Positions 9,701 to 22,569 of a stretch of 64,000 bases of DNA are shown here, piece after piece. Position 1 is the first letter of the stretch. Each line of letters begins with the position of its first letter. Source of the stretch: Cryptomeria japonica. Its lineage: Eukaryota; Streptophyta; Pinopsida; Cupressales; Cupressaceae. Location: the NCBI RefSeq assembly GCF_030272615.1, contig NC_081405.1, forward strand, positions 161,392,694-161,456,693. The letters run 5' to 3'. The notes beneath the pieces are model-generated. The model saw nothing but the letters and a program-made list of their open reading frames with translations. It was not told where the DNA came from and made no database searches. The position numbers and the translations under genes are program-made.

Positions 9701-12700
9701 GTGGAAGTTGATTCCACAACCCGCCACTTGGCTCGGGATTAGGCCTGGGATAGGCCTGGGATGGCCACACCTGAGACATGGACCTGCAAATTCAAATCTA
9801 CATGAATGAAAGCACAAATATGAACTTCAGAAATAGTTTACGTGCCTCTAACCAGAGAATTTTTATACGAAATTAAAACCCATTTCAGATTATACTGTCT
9901 AGATTCTAAATATGTAAATTTATTTAAAAATTGATTATTTTAACTATTTTTCATTTAATTTATACTAAATTGGGTCCATAAATTTGAAATATTAACTAAT
10001 TTTGTTAATTTAATAACTTTTTTATTTTAAAGAAATTTGGAAAAAAAATTATATGTCATCAATCTACACAAAATTCTTTTGTATTTTGAAAAAAAAAAAT
10101 CAAAAAATGTTAAGTTTACATCAAATTATGTGGGTCGTACACGTCAAATTTTTAAAAAGATAATTACGGCCATTAAAAAATTAATTAAAAAAAAAAATTA
10201 GAAAAAAAAATACAAAAAAATATGCTCCTCAATCTTCAGTGTGTTACAAACCATTTCCCAAAACGGTTTGAGAAAATAATTTTAATTGTGTCAAAAAGTG
10301 TGGGTTGTACACATGCATGGTATGGTCCTGAAACAGGCATTTTTGAAACATAGTTTTCAGAACTCCATTCAAAAAGTTATTTTTTATTGTGGGTATTAAA
10401 ATAAATTATATATTTGGAAAGTACACTCAGAGGGCTATCTTTTATATTACTAACTTTTTCCAAGATTCAATCTCTAAGTATTTCAAAATTTAAACTCAAA
10501 TGAGACAAAATCTGAAAATCAGGGAAAACACTTCCACTTTTTGGCCAAAAAGTGGACTCATCTTCTTGCACTGACCCGCAAGTTACCATGTATGTTTAGA
10601 AAACTAATATTATGTTATTGTTATGGTCTTAATCCTCCATTGTTGTTGTTTTAAGATATTGGAATAATACTATTTTTTATGAAGTTTGATATAAATTAGT
10701 AGTATAAAATCCAAATACACATACTCGGATAGTTTAGGTTGTTGTTGTTCCTTATATATCTTTCTCTTTATGTTAATTATGTACACAACCATAATTAAAG
10801 GAAAGATAATTAATTTATGCTACACATAACTAAACTTCGACTGAAGCATAATCACTAAAACACCATGTATGCAAAATCCTTATATTTTGAATGTTTTTTC
10901 TCAAAATCCACATGAAAACAAAATTGATAGAAATAGTGACAATGTTCCCTTTATAATGATAAATTTACCCATTAATATCATAACATTTATTTGAATGAGG
11001 ACTTACCTTAATGAAATAATAATAAAAATAAAATAAAGATAATATATTTAGATACATCTTATAATTAGGAGCTAGATTATCTCTAGGATACAAGATTATC
11101 ACTTGAGTCAATTTTATTGCACTAACAATAGGAACATGAATAAAAGAAATGGTTATCATATCTCAACCAATCAAATAGCTCAAATATTAAATTCAACCAT
11201 CTCAACAAGTAATTTTGTTTTATTCTCTTGTATTATGTTCTAGATCTAGAACCATACATATTTATCCTAAGATGACACTAAATAGAAGTCTAGTTGTTGT
11301 CTATGCTAAATAAATCTAATTAAAATTATACAATGGGAAACAAAAATAAAATAAACAATGGTGGAGGATGATCTTCAGATTGTTCTTGAAATATAGGAGG
11401 ACATTTCATAAGGTTATTCAAGGAATTAACAATTTAATGGATGTGAATTATGTTTAATTTTAGATTTCATACCTACGAGGTTACCTTTATTTAATAGATA
11501 TGAATAAATTATCTAAGACTCAATATCAATAGGTTAATGTGTACTCAATTCCTTGATTAAAATTGTGTACTAACTAATAAGTGAATCCAATAACATCCTA
11601 TAATGTTTAGCACTTATTGTTAATCTAATGTGTTAATAATATATGATATGTAGATCAAATGGTGTAGATCCTACATAAGCATCATTGAAGTATTAATTTA
11701 TTTATTTTTCTAATTTGGAATATATGATAATATATTATAATAGAGAATAAAATATCTTGAGTATTGGGAGTCTTGTGACATCACTAAGACTAATAATATC
11801 TTCAAGATGTTTTAATTTAAGATTTTATAACTTTTATAAAAAAATTATTAATAACAATTAACTAAGTGATTTCCTTAAGAAAGTTTCCAAGATTTAAAAA
11901 TTAATGAAAACATTAGGGATGATCCACTTTTTTCATCTCTAACTCTCTACACATTCTCTTCCCTTTACACATTCTCTTCCCTTTATAGTGAAACAAAAAT
12001 TATTCATATTTTAATGAAGCTATGAACTTTACATTTTACTTAATAATTATATACCATAATGATTCAACTTGATAATAATTCTATGAATAATTAATTTGGG
12101 TCTATTTCCAACCACTCAATACCTTGAAACTAACTTGAAAAAATTCTAATAAAGTGGATATAAAATTCAATTTATACTTAATTTTTTTATTAAAGTAGAG
12201 GAATGGCCCCCAACCTATACAAATCAATGACATATTCTTTATACTAGTTATGCCCAAGTTAAAATCTATAATTCTTAACCGTTGATCAAAAAAGACATGT
12301 TAACATAAAATGATTGTAATTATTTGGTATTTTTAAAATTATGAGTTTTAGAAATAAAAATGATAAAGTAGACTCTAAGTAAATTTTTACATTGAGTACA
12401 GAGAAGGGTTTTTAATATAATTAAATTGGAATTTCTAAAGGGTAACATTGAATTAGATCAATTAGATATTGGCACATGTTTTTGCTAAATTTTAAAATTG
12501 TTCTCTATATTAATAAATTATGAAATATTACACTTATTTAATGTAGTTAAGTTAGTTTGTAAGTAATTTTATATTTACAAAAATGAACTTGTCTCAAAGG
12601 AATTAAAAACAAAATTTCTATAAGAAGATTGAGAAGTGTGACTATTCTAAATATTTTGAGAATCCTATGAATTTGAGATGTTGGGGAGGCTCTAAATAAA

Positions 12701-14319
12701 TTACAATTTCACAACCCATTCTTTAATATGGCTTGGTGACTTTAGAACCCTTTGGAGCTCCTATAACTACTTTCTTTTATGTTACCTTAGAGAGATCATC
12801 ATCAAGTTTAGAATTTCTTAGACAATGAAATCCAAATATATTAATTTATTATCAAAATTTGCATAATTTTTCATTTTCAATATTGTATTTTATGTTCATT
12901 TTAGTTCTTGGTCTTGTAGCATGTTTTAGTGTCAATTTATCCCTATTTCATGTCCTATTTGCTTGATCAAAATACTAATATTATATTTTTTAACATACAA
13001 TTTTCATATTAGTATAATTTTTCATTATCTAATACTTTAATATTATTTTTGTTATATCAAAATTATTCCATCTAACTTTCATGATCAATGATTCACGATA
13101 TTTCAAAAACATGCAAGACCATCAAAACAATCTTGAGAAGGTTCCATTGAAAAACATTTCCTATTTAAATCAATGATAATATGATTCCTTTATTCATTTA
13201 ACTAACAAGTTTTGTATATTATCAACTTATATGGTAAACACAAGCAATTGATAATTTAAATTGATTAACAAATAGGTTTCATATTTTAAATGTCATATTT
13301 GTTTCATTCTACTTCTCAAGTACAAACAAATAGGACCATATGGTTGCTAATAGATAATAGATTTGAATTATAGGTTAGAAGCCTCATACCCTACTATTAA
13401 TGTGAAGGTTCCTCCTTTTCCATCAAAAAGTGCACTTTGCCTCTATTTATTAGTGAAGATGGTTATTATGGATATTTGAATTTCACTATTAATGAAGTTT
13501 CCTCTCATTCAAATTGATGTATTGTGATTTATTAATTATTATGAATGATGTATTGTGATTTTTTAATTATTCATTGTGTATTATAATTTGTGTTTATATT
13601 AAATTAAATAAAACTTCACTTACACATGTATGATGTTGAGAGAATTATTTGTCATAAAAGTGTATAGACTTAGTTCTCACACCATATATTCAAACATATT
13701 TTTAGAAATATTACTGTTATATATATTATATTTTATATATTTCATTTAAAAAAAATATATATATATTATATTTATAAATATTTTAAAAAAAAATTAAAAT
13801 ATACATTTATATTGAATTAATGATTATACTAGCCTAGAAAGGGCATAGAGCACATTTAGCACCAAGACGCACCAAGATACTTGGTATGAACACCATTAGC
13901 ATCAAAGTAAAATGTCAAACCTATGAGACCTATTATTTTACACACCCAACATGACTCTATCTTGACTTAACTGATTTGGTAGACTATGATACTCTATGTG
14001 GTTTTGATGACTTTGGGATTATTCTAAACATTGATGCTATGCTAGATTACTGATTTACTATATTTCATGATTGTGGATATGTATATATATACTCTTGCAG
14101 CTCCTTATGCTTTTAGTTATCTTACAGCTATTATGAAAATGGACAAATGTGTTAATGACATGAATTCAATAAAATGGAAACTTAGATAGTTAATTATTTA
14201 ATTTATTTCATAATATTTTGATGAGTTGGTTGTGAAAGTTGATAGAATAAGTTTGGGTGTGAAAAAGAGATAAATTGTATAATATTGATGTACATCTAAT
14301 TGACTTTCAATGTCACATC
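9701..14319. other. Long AT-rich spacer, nothing recognised
   Basis: There is no supportable gene on either strand. Minor local duplications are visible (about 11944-11988 and about 13515-13572) and there are (AT)n-like stretches near 13730-13790. Confidence 0.5.
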
Positions 14320-14791
14320 TGTTGGGAAATAAGGTGTTGTACATCTTGCATTATAAATTTATAATTGTCATATTTTATTTATTATGTGATCTTGCACATG
14401 GACATGTAACATGTAGAAATTCCTTTGGAATATTCTTGGGTCCATTGTGATGTTGTATTGTAACATTATAATATTATATTGTAATTATTTAATATTGGGA
14501 AAATATATTTAAAAAGAGAAAATTTAGTACCCAAAATTAAATGTGGGGTCAAGGGGGGTTCGCACATGGTTTTGTGGGACATGGTTTTACTGTACCACTA
14601 GTTGTATTTGTGTAAGATTTTGTCTATAAAAGAAAGCACATGTTTAGTAGTTGTTAGTAAAAAGATTTGTCCTTTCAAGATAAATACAAAAATTATTCAA
14701 TATGCCCAAGACAAAGGACAAATATGTAACTGATAGCTAGAGAGATCATCATTGCATTGGTGATCTTCCTTAGAATTTTAGAGTTATAACA
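14320..14791 (+). repeat. Possible solo LTR
   Basis: The sequence starts TGTTGGG, has a good TATA box (TATAAAAG, 14625-14632) at a position typical of an LTR promoter, and can be ended at ATAACA. No target duplication, second copy, primer site or purine tract is seen, so the limits are a guess. Confidence 0.25.
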
Positions 14792-16043
14792 CCCTTGTTT
14801 AATGTAATCTAGTTTGGGGGTATGCTTTTGACTAGAAAGCGGGAAAGGTAAACTAGCACTTATTCATAAACATGACAAAAATGCAACAATAAACTAAGAA
14901 TAGGAAGGGAATACAAAACAGATGACACAAAGACCACCTATTCGGCACTTAAAAAGGACAATGGGAAGGGAAGAGTGATTCTTTTCAAATAATAAAATAC
15001 ATTATGACTCATAGATCACGAAATGAACATACTCATAACCTAATATAAAAGATATGACATAAAGGATAGATTGCAACAAACACACAAGAAAACAACAATA
15101 ATAAAGAAAGATGGATGAACATAAAGATTCAAGATGCCCCCTTTATTTCTTTAATTGAAAAAAAAGCTCACAAACTTTGTCTTTTATGAACAATTATGTT
15201 TGAAAAGAAAGATATGTTGTTGTCCTCCTCAAGGAAATTACTTTGATCATGTCTCATTCATGCCTCAAAAGACAAGGGGGATAAAAAATTTGGCCCTCTC
15301 ATTATCTGATTACCTATTTAAAGGTTTTTCCCTAGTGGCCCTTTTAGTTTCTATAACTACCTATTTTATTTGGAAGTCACAAAATTTTAATAAAAATAGA
15401 TTATAAAAGTCTCTCATAGACACAATGTTTAACAAATTAAAACATTTCTAGCACCTGTAAGGTGGTGATATTAGGACTTTGTAACCTAGGTTAGTAAAGC
15501 CACTAATTTTGTAAAACCACCAAACATTAAAGGAGGAGATTGAATTTGAATGATCGAGACCTAAAAGGGCTAAATATATATCAGATTAATTCCTCCTTTG
15601 TTTAAGTTGAAAATGAGTTTGAATTAGATTTTGAATTGCAATGCTAGATCTGGGACAAACAATGAGATTTGGACATAAAATAACAAGAATAGTAAATTCT
15701 AGATATCATGTAGAACTATAAAGTTGGATCTAAGGATGAGAAGTACATCCAAATGTGTGACAAAACTTTTAGGTTAATTTTTTGAGACTAGGAGGTGTAG
15801 ACTAACTTGGTCGTACAAATATTGGGGGAAGATAAACAAAATATTTTCCACATTAGAATTATCCACAAAATCTTCTATCAAAATCTCATCATAAATTCTT
15901 GAGACGAGGACTGCCAATCAACCTAGTCCTCCACTTTTGGTACCTTAAAAATGTCATTCGGATTGTCATCTTCTACTCCATCAAATTCTTCACTCGCAAC
16001 CCTTGAATCGATTTCCTACACATAGAAAGGAAGAAATAGGATT
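14792..16043. other. Spacer, nothing recognised
   Basis: No supportable coding frame. The open stretch at 15155-15406 has no recognisable domain and irregular composition. Confidence 0.4.
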
Positions 16044-16817
16044 TGTTGATGGTGGTTTACCTTAGGTGAAACCTCAGTTTAGTAATTAAATTTGAATTGA
16101 ATTGAAATAGAAAATATAAATTCTGAAGTAAATGCTAGATGATATACCTCATATCTAAAATGATTGATGTAGGTTGATGATGGAATTTCCTCTAGATGTG
16201 ATCACAAATTTTGATGTAATAACACGACAACACATAGAAAACTCAAAAACGAGCATATACTCGCATGAAAGTTGATATGATTTGCTCCATGATGCTTGAA
16301 GGATATGGTGGGATGAAATGGTACCTTGAATGCTTGAGAATTCTTGATGCTTGATGTGAGAAGATAACAGACACTTATGATGTGAATGGATGCTTAGATT
16401 TTCTTAGGTTAAAATTAATTGATAGGATGCCTTTATATAAGGTTACCTAGGTAATTTACCAATTACACTGACCTCCAATAGTCAAATTGAGGCATGGGGA
16501 CCAAAACTCATCAGAGAGGGAAAGTGTCCTAACTTATTTGAAATAGGGCTTGTTTAATGGGGACCATGGTGCATAGGGCACACTATTCCAAGCAAGGGTA
16601 TCCCAAGTTTCCTTGTCCTCCCAAATAGGGTAAACAAGAAATCAATCAAGAAAGAACAGTCCCAAGATGGTGTTCACTCAGTCATGTAATCAAGTGACAT
16701 CAAATTTGGAGTAAAAAGGGCCAAAATAGGCCTAGGGGAGAATTAGGATGGGATGTGCTAAATTAGGGGTACAAAAGGTGGTGTAAATTGTGTAGGGTAA
16801 CAATTTATGATGCTACA
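16044..16817 (-). repeat. 3' LTR of gypsy remnant GypH
   Basis: Read on the minus strand, the repeat starts TGTAGCATC at 16817, directly after a purine tract. It has a TATATAAAG box (about 16431-16442) and can be ended at 16044, where the plus strand reads TGTTG. Its start, the position of the purine tract and its general layout match the 3' LTR of GypA at 38638-39439. The inner limit at 16044 is less certain than the outer one. Confidence 0.5.
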
Positions 16818-16832
16818 TTTAGCCCCCACTTT
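16818..16832 (-). promoter_or_regulatory. Polypurine tract of GypH
   Basis: On the minus strand, AAAGTGGGGGCTAAA lies immediately before the LTR start. The same arrangement is seen at 18917, 39440 and 55548. Confidence 0.6.
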
Positions 16833-16876
16833 AATAGGAGTATGAGCCTATGCAAATACTCATGGTAAAGTAGAAA

Positions 16877-16982
<106 letters not shown>

Positions 16983-17362
16983 AACTAGGAGTGAGATCAA
17001 AGAGATAAGACATCACTAATTTTGAGAAAACAACCCCCCAACTTTAAAATATTAACTCATACAATCACATGCAAGGATACATAAAACAAGACTAAGATAA
17101 AAAAAAATCCAAACAAAGACAATCAAAGTCAAAAGACACAAAATAAAGGGGTTAGTACTAAAAACAAAGGCTCCAAGTCAACTAGTTAAAGAGACAGATC
17201 AATTATCAAAATTCCTCAGCCACTAATCTCATTCTCGAAATGTTATTACAAGAACACAAGTGGCACATAAAAAGAGAAAGAGCATGCATCGAATGATGAA
17301 CCACAATCCAACAACTAGAAATGCTACAATCTCATGGGGAGAAGAAAGGAGAGAAAATGGAC

Positions 17363-17630
17363 TCCATGGGCTAGCAAGTTGTGTTATGCTAGGTGATCCA
17401 TGAGAGATAACAAGAGGGAACATGGATTCCATGGGCTAGCAAGTTGTGTTATGCTAGGTGGTCCATAAAAATATGAATTCTCATGGGATAACAAGTTGTG
17501 TTATGTTGTGTGATCCATGTAGGAAGGAAGAGTTGGAAGAGTCTAGCGATATGTGTTATTCTAGTTGAGCTCATCTTGAAAATGCAACACATAGATGTTT
17601 AAAATCTCTAGCAAGTTGTGTTATGCTATT
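17363..17630. repeat. Imperfect tandem repeat, period about 52-65 bp
   Basis: Five units share CTAGCAAGTTGTGTTATG or close variants, starting near 17371, 17436, 17488, 17543 and 17608. The first two also share the surrounding CATGGG and GTCCAT words. The array ends at the first base of the GypC LTR. Confidence 0.75.
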
Positions 17631-18222
17631 TGTAATACCCTAAAAATGGTCATCCAAAACCATGGGCCCCTGATCTCAACTAATGTGCTTAAATTCAATA
17701 AAATTCATCAAGGTCCTGAATCAAATAATCAATTTAAATCAATCATGAGAGTCTGATTAATTAATTCCTAAGGTATAAAAATGAAACATGGCAATTACAA
17801 TTTGTCGTGCTTGTGAAGTGTATACCTGCAGCTGCAACACAAAACACTCAATAGATCATTACAAGCATGGTTAATGAATTTAAAGCAAAGAAAGATAGAA
17901 CCATAGCTAAGCGATCTATCACCTCCTAGTAAATGCAAGTATGAATTTTTCTCTCAGATCTAGTTAGGAAAATTCCAGTGACTTGACTACACCTAGATGG
18001 AGGATTTAAATGATAGCTGATGCATTTAAGCTAGAAATGGTAATTATTAAGCTACATGAGTCCATGATTATGCTAGAAAATATGCTGAAATGATGCAATT
18101 AAGCTATGATAACAATGCTCAAATGATAAACTAAGATTTGCATATGCCTATAATAACAATGCCTGAAATGCAAATGTGATGGGATGAATGAGATCAGGGT
18201 CCTTTGTGCTCCAAATTGAGGT

Positions 18223-18231
18223 CTATTTATA
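18223..18231 (-). promoter_or_regulatory. TATA box of the GypC LTR
   Basis: TATAAATAG on the minus strand, in the middle of the LTR, is the likely core promoter of the element. Confidence 0.55.
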
Positions 18232-18336
18232 AGATTTCCAAGGGTAGGGGTGAGGTGGCAAGAATCAATGGTCAAGATTGAGTTTGAATATATCAATGGT
18301 GATATTGGAGGAGGTTGGCAAAGAGGTTGGATTAAA

Positions 18337-18540
18337 GGGAACATTTGTCATCTCTATGGTGACAAGTGTCAAGAGGCTTCTAGAAGAGGTTAGATGAAAG
18401 GGAACATTTGTCATCTCTATGGTGACAAGTGTCAAGAGGCTTCTAGAAGAGGTTGGATGAAAGGGAACATTTGTCATCTCTATGGTGACAAGTGTCAAGA
18501 GGCTTCTAGAAGAGGTTGAATGAAAGGGAACACTTAGTGA
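18337..18540. repeat. 63-bp tandem repeat inside the GypC LTR
   Basis: Units begin at 18337, 18400, 18463 and 18526, exactly 63 bp apart. The first three are nearly identical and the fourth is partial. Each contains TTGTCATCTCTATGGTGACA and a CTTCTAGAAG palindrome. The array lies upstream of the TATA box in element orientation, where LTR enhancers usually sit. Confidence 0.9.
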
Positions 18541-18916
18541 CAAGTGTCACAAAGATTTTCTCATGAGAGGGAAAAGTGTTCAAGGAAAGGGGACATGTGG
18601 GTAATTTGAATTTAGAACTTCAAATAATAGGAAAAGGCTAATTAATTTCAACAACTCATAAATTGATTTGTTTTAATTAATTAGAAGATTAGAAGAATTA
18701 ATTAAAGATGGAGGGAAAATTAATTAATTTGAATTAATCAATCAAAGGGGAATATGAGAATGAACCTATTAAATAAATCCTTTGATTTATTAATAAGTAG
18801 ACGAAAGGGGGAATTTAATCAAATTACTTAGTGAATTCAATTAAATTAGGAAGGGGGATTAATTAAACAATTGCTTATTTAATTAATTATCTTTAGACCA
18901 TTTTTAGGTGTATACA

Positions 18917-18931
18917 TTTAGCCCCTCTTTG
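18917..18931 (-). promoter_or_regulatory. Polypurine tract of GypC
   Basis: On the minus strand, CAAAGAGGGGCTAAA immediately precedes the TGTATACA start of the 3' LTR. Confidence 0.7.
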
Positions 18932-20514
18932 AAGCGAGGCATGATGACGCGTTGATTCAAAGAATAACCTTATTTTGATGATGATATTGATTTGATAGGA
19001 TGCCCCAGACCTTGATTGATAAATTTGTAGTATGAGTATGCCCCCTTGGGAGATCAATTGAGATAATTGATTTGTTGGAGTGATTGGATAATTGTGAAAT
19101 TGATGTCCTGATTAGAAAAGATTCGATTTTACAACATTGATTGATGAAAATGTGAGTTCTTTGACCACAATGATTGATAGGGTTTGATAAATCTTGATTA
19201 ACAAGATAAGATTGATTAGATTTGATAAGATCCAGATTTAGTATGGTTTCAGGAATGATACCTCCTGTATAAGACAAAGATGATCAGAAGCGTCTGGTTT
19301 CAGGAATGATATATCCTGTATAAGACTTGATCAAAAGCATCTGGTTTAAGGAAAGATACATCCAGTATAAGACATGATAAAATAGATCAGATGCGATTGA
19401 TTGATAGAATGTAAAAGGTTGATTGGATAAAGAATTGACAGTTTGTTGATATCAGGTTGTAGGATGATTTAGATTTGCTGATGTTGGTATGTTTGAGGGG
19501 GTAGCATAAGATTTGTGCTAGGTTGACGATATTTGGAGAAAGATGAGTCATCATTCTAATTGTGTATACACCTATGATAATACATTGATGATTCCTGCGA
19601 TAGATTTGACCTTGGATAAAATGAGCTTTTGTGATCCCATGCAAGAATGGAATGCAAGATAAATGTTGATGTGAATGTTAATGAAATGCAAAGCCACGAT
19701 TGGACTAGTCACTGGATTATTGCTTGTTGTCATCATTGAGCTTTTGGAATTTGGGAAGTGAGTGCAAAAATTGATGGTATAATTAAACCATGATGACCTG
19801 AGCACTGGTTTCCTAGATTTTGATATGACAAGTTAGCACAAGCATCGAGGTATAATTAAACCAAAATGACTTGAGTGTTGCTTGTGTAAAATAGTCAGTA
19901 TTAACCATTTCAATACACAAATCGGAAATGTCTTCGATGATGCTCCGATGATCATGTCCTGAGATAAATTTACACATATTAATGATTAATTTTTAGACAA
20001 CAGTCAAGAAAAATATCATGTTCATTCCTTGTTCCTCTAGTCAAAGACATCTTGGAGTCACTTAGAAATCATGATAGCGAAAATCAATTATAGAAAAGTT
20101 GAACAATCATGTTAAAATCATTATCCAAAAGATATAATCCATTGAAAAGTGTGTGATGTGCTTAGACTGACTTTATGATAGTTTGATGGTTGATAATTTG
20201 ATTTCATGTTCAATGTTGGATGTGTCTCAGTGTTTTCGCTTGATAAGTGTTGTCTAACTATTTGTTCTACCTATTTGCTTAAGCTCAAAATGATCAAGAA
20301 TTTTGCCCCAAGCCTAGAAACAAAGTCGTTATGATATAACTAATGATCCAAACCATGGCAAGAGATTAGTTGGGATGCCTGCATATGTACAAAGGCTTCA
20401 TGATGCATATGAACAACGCTGATGGAAAATGAATGCAAGCGAAAGAATGTATGAACTAATAGATGGAAGAACTAGCTGATAGATAGCGCCTATTTGCCAA
20501 GTTTTCACCATCTG
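18932..20514 (-). other. GypC 3' non-coding region
   Basis: About 1.6 kb without a coding frame lies between integrase and the purine tract. It includes about three units of a ~55-bp repeat (19243-19375, sharing TCTGGTTT and GTATAAGAC) and a repeated word TATAATTAAACCA at about 19775 and 19850. Similar sequence is seen in GypE around 34480-34640. This is where GypA and GypB carry their PMD genes. Confidence 0.5.
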
Positions 20515-20730
20515 TTTTTATTACACTTTTCTCATATTTGATTTTTTAAATTTTTTTATTGTTTTTCATTGTTTTTGTATTTTATGCTTTTTCACTGTTT
20601 TTGGATTTTTCTGCTTTTTCACTGGTTTTTTTTTGCTGCTTTTTCACTGTTTTTGGATTTTTCTATTTTTTCACTGTTTTTGGATTTTTCTTCTTTTTCA
20701 CTGTTTTTTTATTTTCTTCTTTTTCAGACA
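20515..20730. repeat. T-rich tandem array beside the integrase end
   Basis: Units of about 30 bp built on TTTTTCACTGTTTTTGGAT are repeated five to six times. The array starts just past the integrase stop codon in element orientation. Related T-rich sequence lies at the same place in GypE (about 36255-36345 and 34310-34430). Confidence 0.75.
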
Positions 20731-21830
20731 TAAAACTTCTTCAGATGCATGCTATTGATGGGTTCTTCAAGCTAATCTTTGTCCTGTATTGATAGATGAT
20801 ATACTCCTGACCCAAATAGTGTTTTGATCACAAATGGGCCTAACCAGTTTGGTTCAAACTTTCCATTATTTTTTTGATCTGCCTAGTTGCGTGGATTTTC
20901 TTTTAGTACTAGTTCCCCTACTTGAAAGATTCATGATTTGACCCTATGATTATAGCTCTGACACATTCTTTGTTTATATACCTTTAAATGATCAAAGGAA
21001 TTTTTTCTTTGTTCATGGATCAATTCTAACTCTTGCAGTCTAGATACTCATTTTTCTTCATCTAGGATGAGACCTTTTAATGATACTCGTAGAGAAGGTA
21101 TCTCTACTTTTATTGGCAGTATTGCTTCTGATCCATAAACAAGAGAGAAAGGTGTGGCACGTGTTGGTATACGGATACTAGTACGATAGGCCCATAGAGA
21201 AGGGTTTAATTGGATATGCCAATCTTTTCCAGCATCATTCATTGTCTTTTTGAGGATTTTTAGAATAGTTTTGTTTGATGCTTCTACTTGTCTATTCCCT
21301 TGTGGATAGTAGGGTGTGGAGAATCTATGTTGGATCTTCAATTTCTCACATAGCTCTTGTACATCTTGATTCTTGAATGGTCACCCATTATTAGTGATAA
21401 TGTTCATTGGTATTTCATAGCGACAGATGATGTAATTCAAGATAAATGCAGCAATTACAAGGATGAATTTATGCCCATTAGATGAAGAAGGATTTATCTT
21501 TCCTACGATATCAAGACCCCACTGGAAGAAAGGCCAAGATGTTGCCAAAGCATGAAGTTCTTGTGCTAGTGCATGAATCGAATTCCCATGGATTTGACAT
21601 TATTTGCATGTTCTAGCTATCTAAAAAGAATCTCGTTTCATAGTCAGCCAATAGTAGCCCAAGCGCATGATTTTTTTTGAAAGGGTAAGACCACTTGAAT
21701 GAGTGCCACAAATGTCGTTATGGACTTCAAGTAAGGCCTTCTCAGATTCTTCTTGTTCAAGACATCTTAAAAGAGTACCGTCTAGACCTCATTTAAATAG
21801 GGTATCCATGACGAGAATAAAATAGGAGGA
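20727..21830 (-). pseudogene. pol: GypC integrase
   Basis: The minus strand encodes a retroviral-type integrase with several stops or shifts. Recognisable parts are the first catalytic aspartate in GLDIVGK, the catalytic glutamate region in STPYYPQGNRQVEASNK (within 21048-21341), the segment PSLWAYRTS, and the C-terminal block with GKFEPNWLGPF and LEEPINSMHLKKFYV at the end. The zinc-binding start is only partly readable. It closely resembles the integrases of GypA, GypB and GypE, placing all four in one Ty3/gypsy group. There is no chromodomain. Confidence 0.8.
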
Positions 21831-22021
21831 TTGCTGAATAAAGTTTCTCCTTTGATTTTTTGATAAGTCGGAGGTAAGGTGTTGTCTTTCAGGTATGTGT
21901 AAGTTTGGCCATAGCGTGAGGAATTATGCCCCACAAGGTGACAAATAGTTTGGGAATCAGGACAATTATGAGCAGGGTAAAACAACTCTTCTACCAGGAA
22001 TTCATAATGTTGTTGATTTTC

Positions 22022-22564
22022 CTATGTCTGAAGGAGAGAAGCAAGTGTTGCCATGGCATCTGCTGCTTTGTTGTCATTCCTTGGAATTTGAAAAGTTATT
22101 TCTACAAAGTATTTCTTGATATCATCAACCATCTTTTTATAAGGCATTAATTTTTCGTCCTTTGTTTGATAGCCATCATTAATTTGATTAATGATGAGTT
22201 GAGAGTCTCCAAAGACTTGAAGTTGTGTAATGTTCCATTCTATAGCCATTTTGATACCTGTAGCCAAAGCTTCATATTCTATTGTGTTGTTGGTGCATGA
22301 AAATCTTAATTTGTATGCTTTTGGGATTGTATGACCTTGTGGCGTGATGAATAGAATGCCTACTCCTGATCTGTGTTGTGTATATGAACCATCAAAGTAT
22401 AGTTGCCATGTTTTTGTTGTGATTGTTAGGATATCATCATCGAGAAACTCAATCTGTAAAGGATGATCATCTTGAAGTGGTGCCTCAGGTAGTTGATCTA
22501 CAATGGCTTGTCCTTTTATAGCTTTTATGTCAACATACTCAATATCAAACTCACTCAGAATCAT
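22022..22564 (-). pseudogene. pol: GypC RNase H
   Basis: A 180-residue open frame holds a complete RNase H domain. LYFDGSYTQHRSG carries the first Asp, IEYEALATG the Glu, VFGDSQLI the second Asp, and NDNKAADAMA the last Asp, so all four catalytic acids are present. It would remove the RNA template strand during reverse transcription. It is separated from the RT part by shifts and stops around 22560-22790. Confidence 0.85.
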
Positions 22565-22569
22565 GATCC

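Larger units (their letters stand above)
17631..18916 (-). repeat. 3' LTR of GypC
   Basis: On the minus strand it begins TGTATACACC and ends GGTATTACA, 1,286 bp. The first ~150 bp match 25548-25399. It contains a TATA box, a tandem array of 63-bp units and AT-rich first and last thirds. Its last third resembles the plus-strand LTR at 25541-26502, so the two families are related. Confidence 0.85.

Noticed and set aside
14320-14791. Calling the LTR-like unit a proven solo LTR
   Set aside because: The TATA box and TG start are suggestive, but ACATC and CCCTT at the edges do not match and no second copy is in the window, so it is listed only at low confidence.
15155-15406. 83-codon plus-strand ORF with a hydrophobic stretch
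   Set aside because: There is no recognisable domain, no supporting neighbours and no second copy. It is compatible with chance in AT-rich spacer.
18265-18543. Minus-strand ORF made of repeated 21-residue units
   Set aside because: It arises because the LTR tandem unit is 63 bp, a multiple of three. It lies wholly inside an LTR.
20559-20792. Plus-strand Phe-rich ORF of 77 codons
   Set aside because: It is the translation of the T-rich tandem array beside integrase.
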